Below, one piece after another: positions 1 through 10,200 of a DNA stretch of 64,000 nucleotides (within the stretch, counting starts at the first letter, position 1; each line of letters starts with the position of its first letter). The stretch spans positions 25,354,368 to 25,418,367 of the forward strand of contig CAMZMU010000048.1 in NCBI GenBank assembly GCA_947311845.1, read 5' to 3'. A program made the position numbers and the translations under genes. Source of the DNA: Poa pratensis (Eukaryota; Streptophyta; Magnoliopsida; Poales; Poaceae). Under the pieces are notes generated by a model that searched no databases, had not been told where the DNA came from, and saw only the letters and a program-made list of their open reading frames with translations.

Positions 1-356
1 ATGGTCGCCTCAGCTCCTGCGGCCTCTTCTACTCGTCCGCCCCGAAGCGCGGGCTCCGGCTCTGAGGAGAAGACAACCTGCGCCGCCGTGGCCGCGGGCG
101 ACGTGGACGACCTCCGGGACGCGCTGCAGCGGGCGAGGAAGGAGCTGGAGGTGGCGAGGCTCAACAGCACAATGTTCGAGGGCAAGGCGCAACGCGTCTC
201 AAGGACCGCGCCGACGCCACCGTGCAGGAGGTCATAGGTCGGGAAGACGACGCCAAGGAGACCGTGCGCAGGGCCAGCATGGCGCTCTCCATGGTCGAGG
301 CGCGCCTGCGGCTCTCCGCAGAGGCGCTGGACGCCAAGCGGGGCTCCGTGCGTCAG
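1..356 (+). pseudogene. Broken N-terminal exon of a KEA1/KEA2-type plastid K+ efflux antiporter
   Basis: Frame 1 reads through RARKELEVARLNSTMFEGKAQR (about bases 133-195), which resembles the coiled-coil N-terminal region of plant chloroplast KEA1/KEA2 antiporters. Just after this the frame shifts: the match continues in another frame as DDAKETVRRASMALSMVEAR and EALDAKRGSV up to a splice-donor-like cag|gtat at 356/357, while frame 1 ends at a stop near 235. Compared with the family as I remember it, a stretch between the two blocks is also missing. The true gene encodes a long transporter with many exons; none of the transport domain is visible here. It is a gene fragment, either a decayed duplicate or a captured piece, and its upstream part lies outside the window. 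Family call is from memory of the motif, not from a search. Confidence 0.6.
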
Positions 357-1550
357 GTATGGTTCCTCTCCCTTCTCCTTCCTCTGGTGCTTGCTTGATC
401 TGGTGCAGTAGCATGAATTTGGTACTGATGCTTGCAGTAACTTGCTAGTGTAAATTGCTTGGATGAAACTTTGCTTGTGCATTCAGTAACCTGGAGTGTT
501 GCTTGTTCGATTTCTTAAGCCCAGGAGTACCAGTAGCTTTCACTGAAATTCCTTGTGCATGGTTGCAAGTATCGCTTGCAAGCTTTACTACTCCTTGTGA
601 TGTGTAGCAGTACTCCTTGTTTGTACTGTATCTTATTCTTGTTTTTGAATTTTTCCTCTCTCTGTTGCTTGAAGCATGGATTCGTTATAATGTGTTCAGA
701 TCTTAGTAGTGTTAGCAATAGCAAATGCTTGCATTACAGCTTAAATAAACTTCGATGATTTCTTGTGTTTGAGGTGGACTGAAATTTAGATCGGGCAGTA
801 CCATTGATGCTGATGATTCTGTTGTGTTGCAGGTGATTCCCTCTAAGGCTGGAACAAGTGGGAGGCGCTGGGACGGAGAGGATCTTGGCGAGGCGTTGGG
901 ACGGCGAGGGTCTTGGCCAGACGCTGAGACAGCGAGGATCTCCTGCTGCCCCGTGAGGATCTGGTGAAGCGAGGAGATGGGCAAGCACGGCCAACTGCTG
1001 CTCAGCCCGAGGGTGGGGCGGCGACAAAGACCGGCGTGCTCTGCTCTCCTAGCCGCGTGCTCTGCTCCTGCTGGGTGGGAGACGGCGTGTTTCTGTTCCG
1101 GCGACCAGGAACCAGAGGAGATGGACCCCTGGTGGATCCCGGGCGTGCTGCTGGTGCTCAGCCCAACGGTGCTGCTGGTGGTGCTCCCGCAGTCGAGCAG
1201 CTGGATCCTGATGGTGACACGAGGAGTGGGGCAGGGAGGAGATAGTGTCGCGGGGAAGAAGCACGGCGAGCACAGATGCACGCCTGGAGGTGCTCGCACG
1301 CGAGGGACATGGGCTGCACGGCGACGGCGGCGATCTGCGCGAGGGACCTGGGCTGCACGGCGACGACGACGGCGATCTACGCGAGGGACCTGAGCTGCAG
1401 AGTTGACCTGGGCTGTTGCGGCCAGATTCAAAATTTAGATCTAAGTGATCGGTTCGCTGGCATGACTTCGGGAAGGTATTAGATGTAATTAAATTGAACA
1501 TTGAGGGTATAGATGTCTTTTCCGCGATTTTCACCGGGTGGGAAGGGAGG
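357..1550. other. Non-coding stretch with GC-rich degenerate repeats
   Basis: 357-830 is AT-rich and intron-like and ends in gtgttgcag at about 824-832. From about 835 to 1430 the sequence turns GC-rich and is built of degenerate short repeats around gctgggacggagaggatctt. The many overlapping open frames here on both strands have low-complexity composition and no recognisable domain, so I treat them as non-coding. No gene is supported. Confidence 0.5.
1299..1400. repeat. Three-copy GC-rich minisatellite
   Basis: Three imperfect copies of a unit beginning gcgagggacctgggctgcac start near 1299, 1338 and 1381, separated by gacggcg and cgatct linkers. The unit is about 40 bases. It accounts for the open frames that cross this segment. 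Confidence 0.7.
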
Positions 1551-1557
1551 CTAGAAC

Positions 1558-1584
1558 GACTTATAATATGATACGGAGGGAGTA
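1558..1584. mobile_element. Single Stowaway-type MITE terminus
   Basis: The segment ends cggagggag followed by TA, the typical right terminal inverted repeat and target dinucleotide of grass Stowaway (Tc1/mariner) MITEs. I could not find a matching left end upstream, so only one terminus is claimed. Confidence 0.5.
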
Positions 1585-2376
1585 TATATAAAGAAAATTT
1601 GGTTCCACGTTTTCACCTTCTCTTTCGTCCAACTTTTCCTCCTCCCACGTGATCCAGCGCCGACAGGTGGGCCGAGTCGTCGCTTCGTCCTTCCGCCGAT
1701 TTCGTCGCTCTCCCAAACTATCGATCCCACAGAGGACGGATTCACTCTCTCTCCACTCGCCAAGTATCCACCTCCGCATCTGCCTCCCTGCTCCCTGCAT
1801 GCGCCGCCGCGAGGTACGCCAGATCCGACGAATCCGCACTGGGAGCTCCGCCGCCGACCCCTCCACTTTCGCGCCCTTGTGCCACCGCCAGGAACTTGCC
1901 GTCGCCACGACACGCCGCCTCAGCTAGCTCGCGGATGAACGAACGACCCCTCTGCCATCGCCAGAGCTTGTGGCTGCGGAAATCGACCTCCACGCCTCAC
2001 CTTCTCGCAACCCCTTCAACCTCTGCGTGCGGCCCTCACCCTCCACCGGCGACAACCGCATCGGGGACCCGTCTTCTCGCCCCGCGGACCGCGGTCTTCC
2101 CTCAACCGGTGGCGGCGGCCGCGCTGCTGTCGGTCCTCCGTCTCTTTATTGGCAGCAAGGCGACCTAACCCGAGACCTTCTCAAGGTAACCAACCTCGAG
2201 TCCTCGAACCCTATGCCATGCTCTCCTTCGTCTCCGGTTCTGGATTTCTTGATGGTTTCACCGATTCCGTTGTTGCTGTTGTCGTGGTCGTGTTTGGGGT
2301 CGCAGAGTTGCCAGTTGACCGTCATCCAGACGAATCCGCTGCAGCACTTTGCCGACATCCCACATATGAGTTTTCC
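1585..2376. other. Unassigned GC-rich leader-like sequence
   Basis: Pyrimidine-rich, CpG-rich sequence that resembles a grass promoter and 5' leader (runs such as cactctctctccact), with a possible splice donor at about 2187 (caag|gtaacc). Short open frames exist in several frames, but none has a recognisable domain. I cannot assign a gene. Confidence 0.3.
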
Positions 2377-2589
2377 ATTCCCCATGTTCTCCCGGCATGG
2401 ATGGGAGCATCTTAGGCGGATCTACGCTTTCTCATTATGATATGTAATTCGCCGTTTTTACTTTTTGTTCTGAATTGGTTACTGGTGAACTGGTGGCTGT
2501 GTGCATCTTAGCTATGCAGAGGCCGGGTGTAATGCTTAAAACTCTTAAGTAATAAAATCCCTTTATCTAAAAAAATTCCCCATGTTCTC
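2377..2589 (+). mobile_element. 5'-truncated LINE tail with 15-bp target-site duplication
   Basis: The body is 2392-2574 (183 bp), flanked by an exact duplication attccccatgttctc at 2377-2391 and 2575-2589. Its 3' part (atatgtaattcgc, gtgcatcttag, gcagag, ggtgtaatg, aataaaa, short A run) matches the end of the LINE at 51949-53255, so it is a severely 5'-truncated copy of the same family. It has no coding capacity. Confidence 0.88.
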
Positions 2590-5500
2590 TCCATTGTTGT
2601 TTGCTGTATCTAGCTTACAGAATGAGCAGTTGCTGTGATTAGGGACTGGTCCTGATGGGTCCAATGATACGGAAGTAACAGAAGCAGAGGCTAAAAACAC
2701 AAGGTGGAGACTGACTGAACTGAGAATACAATTTTTCCTCCCCATGAATGCTACAATCTTAATTTCTGGTGGACAACTGGAGATGCTCATACTTCATGTC
2801 ATTTTAAATTGTAAGGCACCGATTCACTCATTTTTGGCATTAATTTATACTAGACATTAGCTCGACCCCCACGGGGCAGACATATTGTTTCAGTCTGATG
2901 TTTATCAGTATATTTTTATTCAGTCTTTTCTTCACTCTCTTGAGGTGGATCATATAATCATGATGCTGCCGGGACTGACCAAGAGTGCTTGGAAAGGAAA
3001 ATCTTCCATCGTTGTTCTGCCCAAATCTCTGCATGTGTTTGCTCGCGTCTTGTGTAGGATTTTGTTAGATGAGCTACAACGCACATCGTTGCACAAAAAC
3101 ACATTTCAGCTATCAATTATACCACTTTGTTTCTTAGGCTATCTATTTTTCTTACTTGCAAGCTCAACATTTGTATCTCTATATTCAGGGCCATGATGTG
3201 ATGTGTACTGTTTCTTTCGCAATACTACAGGAGGGTAGCATATTTAAGTTCAGATATGGTAAATGTCAGAAGCTTTTGTCTTATTTCTTGTAGTAACCGT
3301 TGCCATGAGAAATAAACATGTTTGTTCTCCTATATTCGGGTCAAATCAGTTCTGAATGGGCTACATCTATAAGATTTTCATACAACTGAACATATTTTGG
3401 GCTTTAATCTTTATCAGGTTGCACTGTAACCAATTTCCATGTTTCACTTCTGCTACCGTCCGTTGCCATTGAAATCATTTATTGGCTAGCAATACTACAT
3501 GTGTGACGGATCTTGGCATTTGCACAGTTTGCCTCTTCTCTGTTGTGAGTCTACCCAATTTTCCCTTCTGTTCAGTTTGGATTTACATTTCTTCATCCTA
3601 CTGTTGTTGGTGCCATATATGCATGCCTCAAAGTTGTGCAACCTTCCGCGGACATGTCTTAGGTGAGGAGAATAGAGTTCTGAAAATAAACAGGTGCAAA
3701 GCAGCGTGCTATAAGCCGTTTGGTTAGATCTCTAAATGTTTTCTGTAGCTACTATCCATTCTATTATGCTCCTTTCACATCGGAAGAGAAACACCTATCT
3801 CAGTTCAAGATATCTTTCACTATTGACAAACCACGAAGACCATTTGATCAGCTGATGGCAGTACTGCCACCCAAAAGGCGTGTTTTTTCATGCACATGAA
3901 TTATTGTCATTTCCTGAGAAATGTATCGTTTTTCTTGCAGCTCGTGTGCCCTTCTAAAATGCTACAGAAAATGTTCTGTCCATCAGGTATACATGTTATC
4001 ATGTAGTTGATATCATCAGATTATTGTTAAACTAAAGTAGCATGCCATTCACTTGCTCTAGAGTTGGAGATTGATACACGTGGAAAACGTTTTTGTGGCA
4101 ATAAGCTATCTGTTCATATGCAATTCTCTTGCTCTCATCAGGTTTCACCAAAACAGAAGTGTCTGAGTGCGCACAACGAAAAAACTTTCAATATCCACTA
4201 GGTACTGGAGGCATGAGCAAATGTTGATGAGTATTATGTTCTGAGTAGAGTTTTTTTTTAGGGTAATTATATGCGATTGTAGTTTATCGTGCTGTGGACT
4301 GCCCGACCGGGCTGGTTTGCATTCGCTGCGGCATCTCCAGTCACTGGTCGAGGGATCGCTCTGAGCCTTGCCACCCCACAGTGGTCTCAGGCGACGAGCA
4401 GGCAAGGGAACACGCGCGAGTGCACTGGTAGACACGGTGCCTCGTCCTTGCCAGCGGGAGCGACGTCCGGCGCAGAGTTAATTTGGAGCGATGTCCGTCA
4501 GCGGATGAGTAATTTGGGGTAGTAAACAGAGACACCCTCACCCATAGAGAACAGGGGTAACCGTTTCTTGCTTTTCTTGTTGTGTGTTTTTAGTTTTGCT
4601 ATTACCCAAATCTTTTTTTTACCTAGCCTTTATTACAGATAACATCACCTCTGTTTTTTTTTTGCAGTACTCAGCAAAACTTCTAAAGAAGCCCGATCAA
4701 TGCCGAGCAGTCTATGAATATTCAAGCCTTTTCTAGACTGATGACCAAAATGGAATAATGGACGGTGAAAGGTGAACTTATTGATATGCTCATCTATTTT
4801 TCTATGCGTGCTGCAAATCGGTTGTGCCCTTCTTTGTACTGGCTAGCCTGACCTTTTGCTTAGTAGCTTGTAAGGTTCGTGGATGCACCCAAAAATTCAT
4901 GTGCTCCAGTTGGAAGTGTGGAAAAGTTCCTGACATGTAGTGAGTATTAAGCACCCGATGTATGTTGTTTCTATTGCTGACAGATAGTAACTTCAACTTG
5001 TAAAGATTGACGGTGAGAGTTATGTACTGAAAGTTTTGAACATGTGCTTTTAGGCGGTTTTTATCCACCATCAGCGTGCTTCAGTTTTATTTGTATTTTA
5101 GATATGGACATTGCTGATGAGTTACTTCATCAGTGTGCTCCATCTTCTCTTCATGAAGTCTAGTTTACACCCCTGGAGCCGGTGTGCAAGTGCAGGTTCG
5201 CTCTAGCTTTCGTCGTTATTTCTGCTGGTCGAGGTACCTATGCTTTTTGCTTCATTGATCAAATGTACATCGAGCAAGCACCATTGCAATGCTAATGTAT
5301 TTAACAGTAACTTTGTTACTAAATATGCCATGCTGATTAGATCTGTGATGAGCCAGCACTAGCTGCTTGGTTATGATACTAATACTGCAAATACTATGTC
5401 TACTTGCTCTTTCTAGACAAACCTTGACCAGGAAGCAAGAATTCTGATGATAAAAAAGAAGAGCTAATGAAGCATCTTAGAGGTTTGATGCGTTCATGCA

Positions 5501-6249
5501 ACGTAAAAATTCTAGCAGCTAGCTCTCTACTACACATGCGACTCTAGAGTAGTTTGTTAACACTTTTATTATGTGTAATTAGTTCAGTATACATTCATTC
5601 CAGTATTGAGATGTGAATGTTATATTTCAGCATGGATATTTGAGAGAAGTCAGTCAGCGTGTTTGTTAGTCTGGTACTCACATTATGAAAATCATCATAA
5701 ATAAATTTAGAGGTTACCTCAAACCATCTGACTTTAACTATGATTTTTTTCTTCGACATTTACTACTTCAACACCGTGTCAGATGAACCTTGGGATAAAA
5801 AAAATACTATCTTAAAATAAATGCTGAAGATCGCAGATGAAGAAATTAAACACCATGTCAGATGAAGTCATGTTAAAAAACACACATGATTTGGTTTCTT
5901 GCATGTCACATTCTGCTTATTACCTTATGTTGTGATATTCTTTTTTGTAATTGAGATTTTTGTTGAACGAGCTGATACAGTCGAGATTTTTCAGTGTGCA
6001 CACTGCCACAAAGGAAAGGTATAGATTCATAATTGTCATTGTGGAAGATCAATCTAATCTTTCTGCCATGGAAATTCCTGCGACATTATGCCAAAGTTGG
6101 AGAAATCATTGGCACACAGTGGGAGTGAGACGTTGGAGTGTAGCGACTACGAAGTACAAAATGTCAGTATTGTTGGAGCAGCGTTGCTATGAAGCATAAT
6201 GACAACATAATAAATCATCACCCGTAGCAACGCACGGGCATTTGGCTAG
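2590..6249. other. Gene-free interval ending in a Helitron-like terminus
   Basis: About 3.6 kb of AT-rich DNA with no convincing coding region. At the right end (6221-6249) lies cccgtagcaacgcacgggca followed by tttggctag and then T: a short hairpin a few bases before CTAG, typical of the 3' end of grass Helitrons. At the left (2850-2880) ctag is followed by acattagctcgacccccacg, which resembles the reverse complement of another such end. I found no clear 5' TC terminus, so whether this is one Helitron, two end fragments or chance is open. The short open frames inside (for example 3482-3727) show no domain. Confidence 0.35.
6221..6249 (+). mobile_element. Helitron-like 3' terminus
   Basis: A hairpin with stem CCCGT/ACGGG (6221-6225 with 6234-6238) stands seven to eight bases before CTAG at 6246-6249, and the next base is T. 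This agrees with the Helitron rule of a subterminal hairpin, a CTRR end and insertion between A and T. Confidence 0.5.
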
Positions 6250-6738
6250 TTCCTCGTAAATATTCTCTAATTTAATTCTGTTTAAATGAATTAATTTTTA
6301 ATGCCATTTTTGTAAAAAAAATTGTTCATGTCTTTGGTCTACATATATTCATGTCATTTAAATATTATGAATAGTGTTTTCGATTACACATGAAATTCTT
6401 CAGCACTATTAACAAAATCAATGCCTTTAGAAATGTATTGTTAAATCTCATTGTTGACACTGATTTTTTTTACACAGAGCACAAAACATGTCTTTTCTTA
6501 TAGTTCTCTATTACATGAGCAAGATCCAATATTGGAAAACAGATGAATTTTACAAAAAAATTATACTTCAAAAGTACAGTATTGCTTCTCTTCCACCTTT
6601 TTCAAGGTTTTTTTTTGGGAGGGTTTTCAGCTTGTAAAATAAACGGGCCTTCATAGCACACGGGCCAGAGCCATTACGGACGCGTCCTTCTCTTGTAAAA
6701 ATTATGTGCGGCCCACAGATGAATAGCCCGTCATCTTG
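6250..6738. other. Upstream flank of the NLR gene
   Basis: AT-rich non-coding DNA with no recognised element. It merges into the NLR promoter and leader region. Confidence 0.4.
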
Positions 6739-6820
6739 TTCGTCGCTATAGGTGGCCAAACGGCACGGCCCGGCACGGCACGGCCCGTGTGCGGCCCATT
6801 TGGCCACCTATATTCGTCGC
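6739..6820. mobile_element. 66-bp hAT-like mini-MITE with 8-bp target duplication
   Basis: The element is 6747-6812. Its ends are perfect 14-base inverted repeats, tataggtggccaaa at 6747-6760 and its reverse complement at 6799-6812. Exact 8-bp direct repeats ttcgtcgc flank it at 6739-6746 and 6813-6820. An 8-bp duplication fits the hAT superfamily. The 38-bp core is cggcacggcc-type GC-rich sequence. It sits about 400 bp upstream of the NLR start codon, in its promoter or leader. Confidence 0.8.
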
Positions 6821-7022
6821 CGACCAGAGCAGAGAGGGAGGTGAGGAATCTCCGTCCCCGTCATCTCTTGGTCGTTTGCCAACACCAGACTGAAGACCAG
6901 ATCTGAATCTTGTGACGGAGAGAGCCAGGTAGGCGGGTCGTTTTCCAAGGACATCTGAAACGTAATTTCAGATCTACGCAAGATCTGAAACTCGCCGTCG
7001 CTACGCAGCAGGGCTTCTCAAG

Positions 7023-7123
7023 GTAATTTCTTGTTCCAGGAAAATATAGTGAACTGGTTATCTGTTTCTTGTTCGTGTTTAGGATGCTTTGGACCAATCA
7101 TCCATATTAGCTTTTACTTGCAG
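7023..7123 (+). other. Probable 5'UTR intron of the NLR gene
   Basis: The donor ctcaag|gtaatttc at 7022/7023 and acceptor acttgcag|gatctg at 7123/7124 bound 101 bp upstream of the first ATG of the NLR. Leader introns are common in grass NLR genes. The interval is open in the NLR frame only by chance. Confidence 0.5.
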
Positions 7124-7210
7124 GATCTGTTTCTGCTGCTTCCTTCACCTACTCCCGGCTCCAAACCACCAATTGTTGCCCGGCGAGGCGACGCGGACGG
7201 CGGATTGCAG

Positions 7211-10200
7211 ATGGAGGCGGCTCTCGACCCGGCGGCCACGATCGTCGGCAAGGTGTTATCGATGCTGTGCCAACCCCCGATGGCGGCGTACGTGGACAGC
7301 CTCGAGCTCGGTCAAAACTCCGACCAGATCAAGGCCAAGCTCGCGCACACGCAAGGACTGCTGCATAATGCGCAGGTGAGCGAAATCGGCCACAACCCTG
7401 GCCTGCAGCGCTTGCTGTCGGCGCTGAGCAGGAATGCCGACCAGGCGGAGGACCTGCTGGATGAGCTCCACTACTTCCAGATACATGACAAGCTCCACGG
7501 CACCAACTACGCCACTACCCAAGAGGCCGGGCCAGTTCTGGGCGGTGCGGTCCGCGATGGTCGACCAGGCAGCGTAGCTCTCCATGCCCGCACTGCTCTT
7601 CGCCACACCGTCGGCAGCTTGCGTCAGTGTTTTTCTTGCTCGGATACACAAGACGGTGGTGATGATTCTGCCCTTGCTGTTACACAAGAAGATGGCGGCG
7701 CTACTGCTGATGCTGATGAGCTGCATTTTGACAGAGTGGCCGTGTCCAGAAAAATCAAGTCCGTGTTACAGGACATGCAGACCAACTGTGATATGGTCTC
7801 CAATTTGCTCGGCACTATCCCAAGCAGCAGCACGGCAGTGGCCATACATCGGCCTCAGATTGGATCCACAATTATACAGGATACACTGTATGGCAGGAGT
7901 GAAATATTTGAGAAAACTATCAATCATATCATCATCAGCTGCGAACAGACTGTTTCTGTTCTTCCCATAGTTGGTCCAGGGGGTATTGGCAAGACAACTT
8001 TCACCCAACACCTCTATAATGATGCAAGGGCTGAAAATCACTTTGAAGTCAGGGTCTGGGTATGTGTATCGACTGATTTCGATGTGCTTAAGCTCACCAG
8101 GGAGATCCTTGGCTGCATACCTGCAACTGAACAAGAAGGAAGCATCCGTGTTGCAAATGAAACAACCAATTTGGACCAGCTTCAGAAATCCATAGCACAC
8201 CGTCTCAAGTCTAAGAGGTTTCTAATTGTCTTGGATGATATATGGAAATGTGATGGTGATGATCAGTGGAAAACTCTGTTAGCTCCATTCACAAAGGGGG
8301 AAACCAAAGGAAGCATGGTACTTGTCACAACTCGATTCCCAAATATAGCAGCCATGATGACAAAAGTTGATCCACTAGAACTGCGAGGTCTGAAATCTAA
8401 TGACTTCTTCACATTCTTTGAAGCATGTATATTTGATGGTCACAAACCCCGACAGTACAAAAATGAGTTAGCTGACATCGCAACAAATATTGCAAATAAG
8501 CTAAAGGGTTCGCCGTTAGCAGCCAAAACAGTTGGTAGACTATTGCAGAAGGACCTTTCTCAGAAACATTGGAATGAAGTTCTCAAAAAGCCTGAGTGGC
8601 TAAGTATGGAAAACAATGATAATATCATGCCATCTTTAAAAATTAGCTACGATTACCTCTCATTTGATTTGAAAAAATGCTTTTCATACTTTGGCCTTTT
8701 CCCAGAAGATCATCCGTTTGATAATTCAGAAATGAACCGACTTCTTGTTGCAATCGGCATCACGGACTCTACTCACAAAGTTGGCAGGGATTACTTGGAG
8801 GAACTAGTGAACAATGGTTTTCTCATGAAGCAAGTTCATTATTATAATGGTCATGAATACTATGTACTGCATGATTTAATGCATGAGCTATGCCGGAGTG
8901 TTTCTTCACAAGAATGCCTCAATATAAGTCACTTGGATTTCAGAGCTGAAGACATACCAGAATCTGTTCGACACTTATCTATCACCATAGAAGATATAGA
9001 TGATGTAAATTTTAAGGAGAAAATGTGTAAAGTAAAGGGGAAGATAGGCATTGCTAGTCTGCGGACTTTGATGATTTTTGGAAGATATGAAGAAAATATC
9101 GCCAAGATTTTGAAAGATTGCTTCAAGGAAATAAATAGTCTGCGTGTCCTATTTATAGAAGTGAACTCTCCAGAATCTTTTCCACACAGGTTTTCAAAAC
9201 TTATACACCTCCAATACCTCAAAATTAGGTCAGCTAACAAGGTCACAGTGAGTTTACCTAGTACACTATCAAGATTTTATCACTTGAAATTCTTGGACCT
9301 AGATGATTGGCATGGTAGTTCTGATTTGCCCGAAGACTTTAGCCACCTTACAAATTTACATGATTTCCGTGCTAATAGTGAACTCCACTCCAATATTCGC
9401 AATGTTGGAAAGATCGAGCATCTGCAGGAGCTGAAAGAATTCCATGTTAAGAAGGAGATCATGGGATTTGAACTGGCAGAACTTAAAGCATTAGAAGAGC
9501 TTAAAGGAGAACTGACTATACGTGGTCTTAAAGATGTGGCAACGAAAGAGGAAGCTGCTGCAGCCAAACTGGTGTTGAAAACGAAGCTGAAGGAGTTGAA
9601 ATTGCTCTGGGACAGAGATCAGCCAACTGTAGATGCTGATATTCTTGATGCTCTTAAACCACACTCTAATCTTAGAGCGCTTACAATCGCAAATCCTACT
9701 GGTACCATTGGTCCTAGTTGGTTGTGTGTTGACATTTGGCTAACAAGTTTAGAGACTCTCACTCTAGAAGGCGTATCTTGGAGCACCCTTCCACCTTTTG
9801 GGAAGCTACCAAATCTCAAGGTACTCACTCTGAAGAGAATTTCTGGAATGTGTCAGTTTGGGCTTTCCTGTGGTGGCGGTCCATGCAAATGTTTTATGCG
9901 TTTGAAGAGAGTTGGGTTTCATCAGATGCCAGAACTTGCTGAATGGGTTGTGGAACCTAATTGCCATTCCTTTCCAAGTCTTGAAATAATTGAATGTGTC
10001 GAGTGTCCCAATCTCTGTGTGATGCCCTTCTCAGAGGTATCTTGCACCAATTTGTGCACACTTAATGTTTCTGGGTGCCCCAAGATGTCTCTTCCCTCCA
10101 TCCCTCACACCCCCACACTGACAGATTTGGATGTTAGTGGAGCTAATGATTCAGAAAAGTTGATTTATAATGGAAAGAAGTTGGTTGTTAAGGGGTATGG

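Noticed and set aside
712..1534. Several overlapping open frames of 90-240 codons on both strands
   Set aside because: They cross a GC-rich minisatellite region with repetitive arginine-rich translations and no recognisable domain.
7031..7210. Upstream extension of the NLR frame
   Set aside because: It begins with a TTG codon and runs through a leader interval with good intron borders; the first good ATG is at 7211.
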